A stretch of DNA of 64,000 bases from Laguncularia racemosa (GCA_037954665.1 JBBMOL010000148.1:1674001-1738000); one strand, 5' to 3'. Shown: positions 49,631-61,768, counted from the stretch's first letter. Translations and numbers: made by a program. Notes: generated from the sequence alone by a model not told the origin.

Positions 49631-50840
49631 CTCTCCTTACCCTTGTTAGGCTTCGAATTGATTCCCTTAAGGTGTTTTCTCATAATGAAGAAGGCTAATG
49701 GCAGAGGTGAGCATTTACAATTGTTAGGTCATTTAAAATAAGGCCTATTCCAAAAAATAAATCCTGTAATCAAAATTATTGGCTTCAAATATCTTGGATT
49801 TAGAGTGAGTAACTATAGGCTTCAAGGATGGGCCTAATTACTTAAAGGTAATCTTTAAGGGACTTACAAAAGTCCTTGCCTATTAGCAATGCTCCATCTT
49901 TATTTATTTATTTGTTCTTTTCTCTCTTTCTCTCTCTCTCTCTCTCTTTTTTTTTTTTCAAAAATTTCCATTTTTTTAATTTTGAAAACAATTTTAGTTA
50001 TTAAGCCTTTATTGATGAAACTTAGCGACCATTTATGTTACAAATGACCAGATTGTTAATACTTCCTAAAGAATTAACAAACCTGATTAACTTTACTACA
50101 AGGGTAATATCATGAAGGCCACAAAAGGTGATAAGAATGACTAGGCTTATTGCACAAATGACAATTTAGTAGAAAAGGTGATTATGGGTGACATTTAAGG
50201 AGGTGACAATTTAGCTTTATGACAAGCTATTAAAAGTTGACTACTTGAAAGGGGAACTAATAGTGACAACTATTTACATGGGCTATTTTTTCCCTTAATT
50301 TGAAAAAATTCTAAAATTTGTTGGAAAAGATTTGAAAGAAGATTGCCAATTTCATAACGATCTCTAACTTAGTTAATTTCCGTAATATCATGCTTGAAGA
50401 CGAATTTTACCAACTGATATGTAAGGGTATTTTCTTTTTTTTTTCTTACATTCATTATCATACAGATCTTTTAAAACAAAAAAGAATTATGAAAAATAAA
50501 CACAAAGAGAAAACAAACAAGTAAATAACATATAGAATAAAAATACATGAATGCAAATGTTGAGACTGTTAAATAGATAATAGTGTAGTAACTTTATTAT
50601 AAACAATTAAGTTGTAACTTTATTCCATCAAGTGGATTACAAATGAGCTTTGACCTTTAATGGGCTTGCCTTTTCTATAAATTATAAGAGGATTTTACAA
50701 GAGATTATAAGAAAAACTATATAGATGATTCTACATATGACTCATGAGTATAAAACATAATTTATAATGTATTATATTACATATGAGTTCTAATAAGACT
50801 ACAACTCATTATTTATTTATTTTTTAAGAAAATGTCACGC
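49631..50840. other. AT-rich intergenic DNA, no gene seen
   Basis: A (TC)n run lies near 49920-49948. No ORF of note. Confidence 0.45.
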
Positions 50841-51070
50841 TATATGCATTTGCTAAGCCATGAAAAATATAAAAGCAATTTGGTGGGCTCAAGCTTTGTG
50901 GCCTCACTCATTTTCGAGGAAATGGTTCATGGGTCAATTGAAGCAATAGTAGGAAAGCCTAATCAATCTTAAGGGGTGACTATATCATAACACTCGAAGT
51001 CTACATAATGGCCCTTTGTTTAGGATCCAAAGATGGCCTGATTCTAATTAGTACACATTTTGCACATAAA
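50841..51070. repeat. Dispersed repeat related to 1880-2070
   Basis: Shares CTC(C/A)AAGCT, GTGGCCTC, GAGGAAATGG, AGCCTAATC, TCTACATAATGGC and AAGA(C/T)GGCCTG-like blocks with the spacer near the window start. Confidence 0.5.
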
Positions 51071-51940
51071 ATAAACCTCCCAAAAAGATGCTCTTAGTGT
51101 GAATTTTGGTCTAAAATATTTTATATTAATGAAAAATAATATTTTTATTGAAAAGATTATTATAATTTATATTTGATAATATATCTTTATACTTTGGAAA
51201 TCAAGTGATTATATAACATTTTACAACATTTATAGAGAGTTACATTATTTCAAATTATGAGAGTATAGTATCATACATTGAGGGTTTTGTCTTTTGCTTG
51301 AGAGGTTAAAACTTTTTAAGTATCATATTTTTCATAAAGACTATACCACTTGAATAATAAGAAGATATGTGTTATAATAAAAAAGCATAAATAGCTAAAA
51401 TGTATTTTTAAGAAAAAGTATAAATGACAATAGCCAATGATCAAAAGTTAATGAAATATATAATAGATATGTCAACAAAAAAAGCTTATGAAATTCTATA
51501 TGATAAAATAATAGATATATATTATTAACATCTTAAATATGACAATCTTTTAAATAACTTTATAATTTTATTAATAAATATGTTTGATTTCTAAAATGAT
51601 AAATTGGGTATAGCATGGGTTTTATTTATATATATATATATATAGCATAAAAGGTAAGATTTGAAAACTAATTTTGACTTTTAAGAAATTATTAATAAAT
51701 AAAAGTTAAAAGAAAGACTAATGAGGTCTACTAGAAAAGAATACTATTGAAAAGTTATCATAATAATTTTTTTTGGGATCAAAATTACTAGTGGTCAAAG
51801 GTTAATAATAAAAAATTACTATAAAAAAATAAAAAAATTAACAACAAAAGGTATATAAAAAAATTTCATATTGTAGACATACATGTGTCCCACACTTTTG
51901 AATTTTTTTTAATTAAAAAAGTGGGTCAACCCAAATCCTT
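51071..51940. other. AT-rich intergenic DNA, no gene seen
   Basis: A TA microsatellite lies at about 51627-51643. Nothing else recognised. Confidence 0.5.
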
Positions 51941-52411
51941 GTGATAAGCTTATTTTAATTCATGAAAAAAAATAATTATTCCTTCCGACGAACCATCCTA
52001 CTCGTGCCTTATAAAGCTTGGGAGGAATGCTGAACTCATCTATTCCGACTGGAGTCCACTCAAGATGCTTGTAGGTCTTACTGGGTCGGGTCAAATTGGG
52101 TTTTTTCAAAATTTTGACCGACTTACTTTTTTTGTCTTTTTGGTTCTATGAAAAGCCACGTCAGTTGTAAAAACGAAGTGGAAATTGTTTTGAATCCTGG
52201 AATGCCGTGTCAGATGTACGATCCATGCCATGTGTGTCCAGTTTTGAACCGTTTTATTCCGAGCTGGCCCGAACAGTCCGACGCTGTATAGGGTTTAGGG
52301 TTTAAGAAGATATATTTGTTTCTTCCTTTCCCTCCCACTTTCCTGTCTCCCCTCTCACTGCAACTGAACTTTCTCTCTCAATCTGAGGTTTACTTTTTTT
52401 TTCCTTCTTCA
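51941..52411 (+). promoter_or_regulatory. UTP25/NOF1 promoter and 5' UTR with telo-box
   Basis: AGGGTTTAGGGTTTA at 52290-52304, about 110 bp before the ATG, is a doubled telo-box. This motif is typical of plant genes for ribosomal proteins and ribosome biogenesis, fitting a nucleolar product. Pyrimidine-rich leader (TTTCTTCCTTTCCCTCCC) follows. No clear TATA box is seen. Confidence 0.7.
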
Positions 52412-55400
52412 ATGGGGAAGAAGATGGGTCGTAAACAAGGTACCTATGCCTTAGCTTGTTATGATTTAAATATTTGATTTTTTTTCTTTTAGTAAGAAGA
52501 GATACACTTTTGAAACAGGGTTTAAGAGACCCAAAACACCGGAGAGTAAGGAAACAAGAAGGGGTGCAAAAAAGATAAAACATCCCCAAATCGAAGAAAA
52601 ATCTGAAGAGATTCTTCCAGGTATGTCAACGAAAACCAAGTTAGTTTATTATCCCGGTAGAAAATTATTACCTTTACTACTTGCCCTTTTAATTTATATA
52701 TATATATAATTTATTTTTTTAAAGGTGATACCCATCAAGAACAATTCGGCGATGATTCGGGGCTTCGTAAAGAGCCCTCAGCCTATGATAATTTGCTCAT
52801 GTCCCTAAAATCGGGTAGCAATTTGCACTCGGATTCTTATAACGACAGTGAATCTCTGGAAGGTGAGTATTTTTAATTAGCCTTAGTTGCTTATGAAGTG
52901 CTTTTTAATAAACTATGGAAAGTCTTAGTGCCTTACTGCCTTACGCATTATGAAAAGGCTGGCCTCACTCTTCAATGGCCAAAGTTATTTCTTCTTTAGA
53001 TGCTTTGTTAGTTACAATGATCATTTGAACTATGGTGAATTCGCGACAATCGTATTTTTTTGTCAAGAAAGTTGTTACATTGTAAGACAGAAGTCCCGAT
53101 TATATATTTCCTCTGATTCTTTGAATCTCTTTGTTCTTTTGCATCATGATCTCTTTTATTCTATATTCAAGTATTTGATTGAGGTATATGCTGTAATGCT
53201 TGGAGCACGATTTGTAAAATCAAAGCATGCCTAATGGGTAGAGGTCTGTGTTAGTTTTCACAAATATGGTGAGATTATTAGAAAAGTTAACTATCTAAAT
53301 GACATTATTACTTTAATCATTATATGAGGATATAAATCTACTTGACAAAAGAATGTGTTGCTGATTGGCAACATATGTCCAAAAATGTTGTCTAAAAGAA
53401 ATTTGAAACATGTACTGCTTCAGTCCTTCAAATATTCTCAAGATTCTCACTCCATATGAACCGAAAGAAACAATGTGCAGTCAATGCATATAGTTGATGG
53501 TAATTGTTGTGTCTTGCTATATCCAAGGTATTACTATTAAATTGATGGATTTGATAAGTGTCACTATATTAAATTCTAGACCTATGATTAAGAGTACAGG
53601 CACTCTATCACCAACCACATAACTAGTGGTCCATTAAAAGGATGGTTATCTAATCCAAACATGGAGAAGTGTAAGCATTGTGTTTGTGAAAGTTAGGGTG
53701 GTGGAAGTCAAGGGAAAATCTGGATTTATCAACAACCCGACTGGATTTTTTCTTTTGACATCTTTGCATGGGATGTCATTTCTTTTATGTTCTAGATTTT
53801 GCTATGGTTCAGACTCATAATCCATTTCTTGTTTGGTTTTTGTCTATGCATCATATATCTAATAATCTTCATTGTTCTCTTTTTTTAGCTCTTAATTTTT
53901 GTCATTGACTAAGGTTTTTACCTTTACTGTTAAAATACTATTAATTGGGGACATATACATTTGCTAAACGTTACAAGCTAGTGTTATGTTGGTATGCGAA
54001 TTGAGGACAGGGTCCGTGGGTGGAGAATTACTATTGTAGTTCAAGTGATCACTCTAAATTGGAATAAAGTCATACATTTTTAAATATTATTTCTATCAAG
54101 CTGTTGGTTGATCGACTTTTCTTGATTTGAGATGTGTTGCACTACATAATTGCAAGCCTATAAAAGGTATAGGAAATAGTCGAGCATTTCAAAAGGTATA
54201 GGACTTGATTTCAAATTGGTCTCAAGGTTTAGAATTAAACTGTATTTATCTCTATACTATATTTTACTTATTTTTTTCACATTTTTGCATTTGTCAACTC
54301 TAGGAATTGATGATGATTTTCTGATAGATGAAGCCATGGAAAATGAGTTGCCACAGCAAACAATGGCCAGTGATTTGAAGGAGCATGAAGGCTTTGAGGT
54401 TGATGACTATAGTCAATCCTTTGACTCTATTCCAGATAATGAGCTGGAGGTTCATTCTAATCATGATTATTCAGTGGACAAACCAGTTTACATGAGGTCT
54501 ATTTTTACTATTTTATTGTATGTATATGATAGCAGCTTAGGAATACGTTAGTCCCAGTGTTTATTAACGTAGCTTTTATCTTCCACGAAGAACTGCTTAC
54601 TTTCAATGCTTAAATTAGTAAGTGATTGTCTTGGAAAGGGTGAAGGGACAGATTGATGCCAGGTCTGCCTTTAGGATTAACTCATCAATCAACATAAGAA
54701 ATATGCATTTTGACTAGCCCTTCTCTCTTTTTAATGCCCTTTTTTCACTCTTTTTGAGAGCCAACATAAGGGCAGAGTTCTGATTCCTTTTGTTCAAGCA
54801 AATATAGTGAAAGTTGAAGATAGATTAATGTTTTTTTTTTTCCTTGTGTATTTGTCTGAATGTGTTTATGCCACTGCATGTCAATGTTGGATGCTTTTTG
54901 TGTGTTTGATCTATATGAGAGGACAAGGAGATAAGCTTTGGTTGCATACTGTATTGGTAATGTAGTTCTGATCTTAAAAGGAAATATTTGCATGATTTTC
55001 TATGTGTATGCTACCTTTCTGGAGTTCAGCTGTTGTCCTGTTCTTAGTTTTGCATGCTGCTGCAATTCTGTTAGTGTTCTTGCTTTTAATTTCGATAACA
55101 TTTTAATACTTAAATATTCAACTTGATTTCCTACTCACAGATCATTTGATGCACACTTTCGGTACACGTTATCAAAAGAAGATATAGATCATCTCTTGAA
55201 GAACAAATCCAAATATAAGTGGGAGATGCCTGCTCTAGAAACATCAAATTGCAAGTGGTTAGGTACTGGAGAATGTTTCATGGAGGTATGCAATTTTATG
55301 CTACACACCATTCTCTATGCATTTTACTTTTTGTTTTGCTTCTCTTATTTTATTGGCATTTCTTTTACAAGTGCCTTTTTTTTTTAATTGGAAACTGTTA

Positions 55401-57186
55401 CTTACTTAATCAAATTGATTAAGATATAGGAGATGCTCTAGAAAAATATTTGTGGACAAACCACAGCTAAATAGCATACGGTATGGCACCCTTAAGGGTC
55501 ATTTCTGAGTCCTGTGTCAGAAAATTATCAAAGAAAACATTTGTGGAGTGAATTATGCAATACAAGACGTGTGGGTGATGAAGAACAGAAAAAGAAACAG
55601 ACAGAAATGGAAAAGCAAAAAAATAGAAACTAGGTTTATAGTTAAGAGAAGAGAGAGGGCAAGTTGATTAAGAGATTAGAAATATAATTGAGAGAGCCAT
55701 CATTATTAGTTGTTTGGTTTATTTATCTTAATATTACATTTTATACTTTTTTCCTTAGTCTATTCACAATTTTTATTTCTGTGGTTTGGGAGTGGTTCTT
55801 GTGTTTGTATTGTATTGTTTCTTTATTCTTAATTGTTGAGTCATGCTCTTTGCCATCTTCCTGTAATCTGGTTCTTCATCTAATGTTCAAGATTTTTCAT
55901 GCTTTTTCGGGAATTTCATTTCCTTCACTATTTGTCTTTAACGGGTTCACTGATCCATCATTTGCTTCTTTGCAAGAATATGATTAGTTCTACACTACTG
56001 TAGTACTAGTTTTTCTCATTTAATGAGATTTCTGATTTTGTAGGATGATAACGTTGACCCAGAGTATGGACTGAAGCCAAGTTTGTATGAACACTGGATA
56101 AATATATATAAGGCATCTGGGTGTGATGATTTTCATTCGTCCAAGGAAAGAATTTTCTTCACCCTTTGTAAGTAGTCCTATGTTGTTCTCTGGTCTTTGG
56201 ATGATACTATAGCCTATGGTGGAAAATATTATGTAAAATTTCTCTCTTATCTTTATGTTTTGTCCCATGATCCCCTAAGATAATGGTTTAAATGAATTAA
56301 CATGAAAAGGTTTGTTAGATTTAATTTCTAGTGGGCCGAGAGGCTATTGTGATATACTCAAGCTGTGAGGAGAGCTACTTGTTTTTCTCAAGTCCTTTTC
56401 TTATCTTTCAGTACAAAGATTGAAATCTTACATTCATTTTTTTTTCCTTTTTTTCCCCCTTTTATATTGAGTTTTTAAATCACAAGCATTTGCTCCCACC
56501 TCTTCTAAGCCAAAAAAGTCTTTCTCACTATTGCATGCAAGTTGGGGTGTGGGAGAGCAGGAATTTGAAGAACCTGCTACAGTAAAATCTGTTTTTTAGA
56601 AAACGTAAGTTCAATAATTTGTTTGAAGGGTTGGTATGAAGATGCTTGAACAAACATATATTGTGTTTGTGATTTAGGTGTTGAACTTGAGCAAGAAAAA
56701 GGCTTTTCTTCCATAATGATGCATAAATATTACCTTCTGCATCATTGTTAAAAATGCTTCTTGACGAAAGCATTGATATGCTGTTATGCTATTGTCTATA
56801 ATTATGTAGAATTTTGCCAAAGGAATTGATGTGGCTACTAACAAAAAAATTAATATGCAAATTCAGGTAGCCGCTATTGGGATATATTACATTGCAACAA
56901 GAAGCCATTTTATCAAAAAGGCCGAGGAGAAGACTCCAGTATCATGGATGCTTACCTTATGCACTGTGTATGTGCCCATTGTTTTGTTTGTGAATCAAAA
57001 GAAGAAACGTGAATGGACCTTTTGCAATTTGCTTCCTGTCTTAATGTGTATGAATGTGTTATGCAGTTGAATCATATTTACAAAACCGGAGATCTTGTGA
57101 GGAAAAATGATGCAAAAGCTAAGGACGAAAAAAACTTTGAGGAAATGGGTGATTGCATTCGTGACCAAGGGTTTACACGTCCTAAG
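52412..57186 (+). CDS. NOF1: UTP25/NOF1-type nucleolar factor, N-terminal 317 codons (gene leaves window)
   Basis: Homologue of yeast Utp25 and animal digestive-organ-expansion factor, needed in the small-subunit processome for 18S rRNA maturation in the nucleolus. Exons: 52412-52439, 52519-52620, 52725-52862, 54304-54496, 55141-55285, 56044-56167, 56867-56967, 57067-57186; all join in frame. The N-terminus is basic (MGKKMGRKQ, then KRPKTPESKETRRGAKKIK), then acidic (DDDFLIDEAMENE, YSQSFDSIPDNE). The conserved body begins SFDAHFRYTLSKEDI, then CKWLGTGE, YGLKPSLYEHW, DILHCNKKPFYQKG, EDSSIMDAYLMHCLNHIYKT and ends DQGFTRPK, just before the P-loop-like core of the family. The remaining C-terminal half (about 400 residues in relatives) is not in the window; intron 8 is at least 6.8 kb and holds a copia element. 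Whether the gene is still expressed cannot be judged here. Confidence 0.85.
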
Positions 57187-57652
57187 GTGGGTTAAAATTT
57201 ATGGACCTTCCCATATCTTCTGTTGCTTAATGGGATGGGAGGAATAGTGAATCGAGATATCCACGAATTAATCCAAAGGGATCATGTGTGTCTTGTTGTA
57301 TGGGATATTTCATTGCTTACATCATCTAAAGTATTCATTTGAAGTTGAATTAATTTCTTTTTTTACTGATCAACTATTTTAAAAAGCTAAGGACCAAAAA
57401 AACTTTGAGGAAATGGGTGATTGCATTTGTGACCAAGGGTTTACTTGTCCTAAGGTGGGTTAATTTTTGTTGATCTTCCCATATCTTTTGTTGCTCAATG
57501 GGATGGGAGGAATAGTGGATGGATATATCCGCGGATTAATCCGATCATGTATGTCTTGTTGTATGGGATATTTCATTGCTTACATCATCTAAAGTAATTG
57601 TTCAAAGTTCATTAATATCTTTTTTGACTGATCAACTGTTTTAAAGTAATTG
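57116..57652 (+). repeat. Tandem duplication of exon 8 end and intron 8 start
   Basis: Unit 1 (about 57116-57383) and unit 2 (about 57384-57652) are offset by 268 bp. Unit 2 copies AGCTAAGGAC...CCTAAGGTGGGTT including the splice donor, with CGT to TGT changes that turn RDQGFTRPK into CDQGFTCPK. It begins inside the exon and has only a weak upstream acceptor (TTTTAAAAAG), so normal inclusion is unlikely. Confidence 0.92.
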
Positions 57653-58213
57653 TGCACAAAAAATTGCAATCATCACTTGAACAAACCGCTACAATTGTAT
57701 AGTGCTAAGGGTGCAACAAATTGCTCTCTATCTCTAGTATAATCATGGTGGTCATCGTCTTAGCTTAAATCTGTCATCTCTTTACTTCTTTTCCTTGTGT
57801 CTCCTCATCTACTCTTTATAATAAAGCTGAGGGCTTAATATCTGATCTTGTGGATTTGGGATCACTTGGAAAAGGCAAATTTGCTTCTGGGAGCAAAGCC
57901 ACAATTTCTTTCTCGATCCCCTTAAACTGAAACTCTGACAACACGTGTTGAGACTTGCCAATCAGATGTCATCTGTCTGTTTTTAGAAGATTTTTTCTTC
58001 ATTTTATTTTTTAGACTACTTTCAAACCTAAAGAAGCCTCAAGTTAAGCCATGTGCAGTAGCTGTTCAACTAAAAGCAATGTGTTATGCTTGGGACCAGC
58101 TCAAGCGAACATGGTGGAGTTACTCGTTTTGAGCGGGTTTACAAGTGTAGAAAGAAGTCCTCTCTCTAATGATTAGTTGTCCCTATTTTATTGTCTTAGG
58201 TTCTTCTTGTTGC
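57653..58213 (+). other. UTP25/NOF1 intron 8, segment before the copia element
   Basis: No sequence resembling the expected next exon (VLFLLP-type) was found here on the plus strand. Confidence 0.55.
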
Positions 58214-58218
58214 GTTAG
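58214..58218. repeat. Target-site duplication, left copy (GTTAG)
   Basis: GTTAG matches 63347-63351 exactly, a 5-bp duplication as expected for Ty1/copia integration. Confidence 0.95.
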
Positions 58219-58425
58219 TGAAGAATGTAGGAGGAAAGAGATTAGTTTTTTATTCCTCTTCTTGCTTTTCTTTTTACATAGACATAGTGTATATATACAC
58301 TTACAAGAATGCTATATTAGGAAAGAAAATAAACTCTCCTATCTAATATTTAATTTTGTAATCTAATATTTAATTCTGTAATAAAATCTCCTAGCTAGCA
58401 CAATAATATTACATATATGTCAACA
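58219..58425 (-). repeat. copia 3' LTR
   Basis: 207 bp, TGTTGACATATATG...CCTACATTCTTCA on the minus strand. It contains a short internal duplication (TAATATTTAATTYTGTAATC units). Confidence 0.97.
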
Positions 58426-58434
58426 CTCCCCCTC
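58426..58434 (-). other. copia polypurine tract
   Basis: GAGGGGGAG on the minus strand lies directly before the 3' LTR. The pol stop codon TGA overlaps its first bases, so coding and priming sequence share nucleotides. Confidence 0.85.
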
Positions 58435-61400
58435 AAGTTGGAGCATAGATATCACACATGCCCAACTTGCAAACTAAAGAATGATAGGTCCTATGACACA
58501 ACCCTTTAGTAAATACATCAGCCAGTTGCTTATCAGATGTCACATGATGTAAGCTCAAGATGCCCTCAGTCAATTTCTCTTTGATGAAGTGTCGATCAAT
58601 TTCTATATGCTTGGTTCGATCATGTTGAACTGGATTTTGTGCTATATTGATAGCAGCTTTATTGTCACAATACAAGGATGGTGCTTCTTTATCTGACAGA
58701 TTTAATTCTTCCAATATCTTCTGTAACCACAGAAGCTCACAAACCCCTTGAGCCATAGCTCTGTATTCTGCTTCAGCACTTGATCGAGCAACTACACTTT
58801 GTTTCTTACTCCTCCATGTTACAAGGTTTCCTCCTACAAGTGTGCAATAACCAGTAGTGGACCTTCTATCACTTAGAGATCCAGCCCAATCTGCATCTGT
58901 AAAGCATTCTATCTGAAGGTGACCATGCTTAGCGAATAGCAGTCCTTTTTCAGGAGCAGACTTCAGATATCTCAAGATGCGAAATACTGCTTGCATGTGT
59001 GATTCTCGTGGATCATGCATAAACTGACTCACTAGATTGACTACATATGCAATGTCCGGTCTAGTATGCGAGAGATATATCAGTCTTCCTACTAATCTCT
59101 GGTATCTCCCTAAATCAACTGAATCACCAACTCCAGCCTGCAGCTTGTGGTTGTTTTCAATGGGAGATTCTGCTGGTTTACACCCCATCATGCCAGTTTC
59201 TTCCAAGAGATCCAGAATATATTTTCTCTGAGAAATGAAGATACCTTTCTTTGATCTAGTAACTTCAATGCCTAGGAAATATTGTAGTTTCCCTAGATCC
59301 TTGATTTCAAATTCCTGAGCCAAAAGTTTCTTCAGTCGAGCCATCTCCTCTTTATCATCTCCTGTCATCACTATATCATCAACATAAACTATGAGAATAG
59401 TAATTTTACTCTCATTATGTTTAATAAATAGCGTATGATCCGCATTACTCTGTTGATAGCCAAAGGAGATCATGGCTTTGCTGAACCTATCGAACCATGC
59501 TCTAGGAGATTGCTTTAATCCATACAAGGCCTTTTTCAGTCTGCATACTTTTCCATGTGTTGTTTCATTATCAAATCCATGAGGGATCTCCATAAACACT
59601 TCTTCTTCTAAATCTCCATGTAGAAAGGCATTTTTAACATCAAATTGCTGTAAATCCCAGTCAAGGTTGGCTGTACATGATAACAGGACTCTGATCGTGT
59701 TCATTTTAGCTACTGGAGCAAAAGTCTCCTGGTAGTCCACTCCATAGGTTTGAGTGAATCCTTTAGCTACCAATCTTGCTTTGAATCTGTCAACTGATCC
59801 ATCAGCTTTGTGTTTTATAGTGAACACCCATTTACAGCCTACCAGTTTCTTTCCAGGTGAGGAGGCGACAAGCTCCCAAGTCTCATTCTTAGTCAAGGCT
59901 TTCATTTCTTTAATCATTGCTCTCTTCCATTTTGGATCGTTGAGTGCTTCCTTCCAATCCTGTGGAATAGACACAGACGAAATGGACAAGGAAAAAGCTC
60001 TATAGGAGGGAGACAAAGAATCATAGGAAACAAAATTAGAAATCGGATGTTTAGTACAGGCCCTGACACCTTTCCTTTGAGAAATAGGTTTATCTAAATC
60101 ATCAAAAGACAACTCACCAAAAGAGGAGGATTCTTGGCAGCAAAGAGTAGGTTGCACAATGGCTTCTTCTGTCTTGTCTTTGTCTCTCCTCGAGTACCTC
60201 TTCAAATCAGGTTTGTCTAGACACCCAATTTTCTCCCCCTGGATAATAGTCTCCTTCTGACCATCATTTTCTCTTGGGGTAAAATCAGTAAGAGTCACAG
60301 AACTAGGTATCATCTCTTCCTTTGCCTTATTCTCCCCCTGAAGAGATGACTGGGTTGGATTGAAGTAGGGTTCAGTCTCTCTGAAAGTAACATCCATACT
60401 TACAAAATACTTCCGAGATTGAGGGTGATAGCATCTGTAACCCTTTTGTGTTGGTGAATACCCAATAAACACACACCTAAGGGCTCGTGGATCTAGTTTT
60501 CCAGCATCCCTAATATGAACAAAACAAACGCATCCAAATACCTTTGGAGGAACAATGTACGCATTTTGTCCTTTTAAGGTTTCTAAAGGACTCCGATAGT
60601 CAAGAGCCCTAAGAGGCATTCGATTGATAAGATATGCAGCAATTAAAATTGCATCCCCCCAGTAAGGCTTAGGAAGATTCATGGTAAACATAAGCGACCT
60701 AGCAACTTCCGAAAGATGCCTATTCTTCCTTTCAGCTACCCCATTCTGTGCACTTGTATATGGACAACTAGTCTGATGAATTATCCCATGAGATTCCAAA
60801 TAAGAACCAAATCTGCTATTGATGTATTCAGTGCCATTATTAGTCCTAAGAATCTTTATTTTAGCATCAAATTGAGTGCAAACCATCTTATGAAAAGACT
60901 GAAAACAGGAAAACACATCACTTTTAGCCTTAAGTAGATATACCCAAGTCATCCTGGTGCAGCAATCAATAAAAGTGACAAACCATCGACTACCAGACAA
61001 AGAAGTAGTTTGAGTAGGGCCCCAAACATCAGAGTGAATAGTCATAAAATGAGACTTGCTTTTATTATTACTCAAAGGATAAGAGTTTCGAGAATGTTTT
61101 GCATATTCGCAAGCATCACAAAATAAAGAATCAAACTGAGTCTTTGAAAACAAACTAGGAAATAATGTGCGTAACACTAAAAAAGAGGGATGGCCCAAAC
61201 GCCTGTGCCACTGCAATATTTCCTGATTAACATCCTTATTTCCCCCAAAAAAGGCCTGCTGAAGACTAGAACCTTGACCTCCATCCAATAGATATAAGCC
61301 ATCGTGCAATCTACCACTGCCAATCCTCTTCCCTGTTTGAAGATCCTGAAAGACACAATGATCAGGGAAAAACTCAATTTTACAATTGAGATTTTTTGTA

Positions 61401-61759
61401 AGTGCACTGACAGATAAGAGATTGACAGGAAATTGAGGGACATGAAGTACAGAGGATAGTTCGATATGAGGAGTACAAAAAACAGAACCTGTTCCAGATA
61501 TTGGGGTGAAAGAACCATCGGCAATTCGGACATTATCTCTTTTTAAACACGGTGAGTATTCAACAAGGTTTTTTGAGGAGCCGGTCATGTGTCTATTCGC
61601 ACCAGAATCAATAATCCAACAATTAGTATCAAGGGTAGCAGAAAAAGCATTACCTGATTGCACAAAATTGGATTTGACACTGGAAGAAGATTCTTGATGA
61701 GACAAAAGACGCTTGAGATGCTGAATCTCATTAGGAGAGAAAAAACCAGAGTGAGTCAT
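58433..61759 (-). CDS. copia pol: protease, integrase, reverse transcriptase, RNase H (1108 aa)
   Basis: Protease: WIIDSGANRHMTG with the DSGA site at residues 51-54. Integrase: zinc-binding HX4H...CX2C (His185, His190, Cys214, Cys217); catalytic core with Asp244 (HSDVWGP) and Glu343 (NGVAERKNR). The middle catalytic position, residue 307, is Asn (RTNNGTEY); its 35-residue spacing to Glu343 shows it is the DD35E site, where Asp is needed. RT: KARLVAKGFTQ at 660-670, FDVKNAFLHG at 706-715, catalytic YVDD at 792-795. RNase H: CFTDADWAG with Asp955, SSAEAEYRA with Glu997, CDNKAA with Asp1032. It is in the same frame as gag, nine bases after gag's stop. Integration activity is expected to be lost; RT looks intact. 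Confidence 0.95.
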   Translation of the reverse strand: MTHSGFFSPNEIQHLKRLLSHQESSSSVKSNFVQSGNAFSATLDTNCWIIDSGANRHMTGSSKNLVEYSPCLKRDNVRIADGSFTPISGTGSVFCTPHIELSSVLHVPQFPVNLLSVSALTKNLNCKIEFFPDHCVFQDLQTGKRIGSGRLHDGLYLLDGGQGSSLQQAFFGGNKDVNQEILQWHRRLGHPSFLVLRTLFPSLFSKTQFDSLFCDACEYAKHSRNSYPLSNNKSKSHFMTIHSDVWGPTQTTSLSGSRWFVTFIDCCTRMTWVYLLKAKSDVFSCFQSFHKMVCTQFDAKIKILRTNNGTEYINSRFGSYLESHGIIHQTSCPYTSAQNGVAERKNRHLSEVARSLMFTMNLPKPYWGDAILIAAYLINRMPLRALDYRSPLETLKGQNAYIVPPKVFGCVCFVHIRDAGKLDPRALRCVFIGYSPTQKGYRCYHPQSRKYFVSMDVTFRETEPYFNPTQSSLQGENKAKEEMIPSSVTLTDFTPRENDGQKETIIQGEKIGCLDKPDLKRYSRRDKDKTEEAIVQPTLCCQESSSFGELSFDDLDKPISQRKGVRACTKHPISNFVSYDSLSPSYRAFSLSISSVSIPQDWKEALNDPKWKRAMIKEMKALTKNETWELVASSPGKKLVGCKWVFTIKHKADGSVDRFKARLVAKGFTQTYGVDYQETFAPVAKMNTIRVLLSCTANLDWDLQQFDVKNAFLHGDLEEEVFMEIPHGFDNETTHGKVCRLKKALYGLKQSPRAWFDRFSKAMISFGYQQSNADHTLFIKHNESKITILIVYVDDIVMTGDDKEEMARLKKLLAQEFEIKDLGKLQYFLGIEVTRSKKGIFISQRKYILDLLEETGMMGCKPAESPIENNHKLQAGVGDSVDLGRYQRLVGRLIYLSHTRPDIAYVVNLVSQFMHDPRESHMQAVFRILRYLKSAPEKGLLFAKHGHLQIECFTDADWAGSLSDRRSTTGYCTLVGGNLVTWRSKKQSVVARSSAEAEYRAMAQGVCELLWLQKILEELNLSDKEAPSLYCDNKAAINIAQNPVQHDRTKHIEIDRHFIKEKLTEGILSLHHVTSDKQLADVFTKGLCHRTYHSLVCKLGMCDIYAPT

Positions 61760-61768
61760 CTCAGGAGT

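Noticed and set aside
52440..52518. Upstream acceptor TTTTAG for NOF1 exon 2
   Set aside because: Using it runs into TAA after about 28 codons; the acceptor at 52518 gives an open frame through all later exons.
57384..57470. A ninth UTP25/NOF1 exon
   Set aside because: It is a copy of exon 8's end with no good acceptor; adding it would repeat residues that relatives do not repeat.
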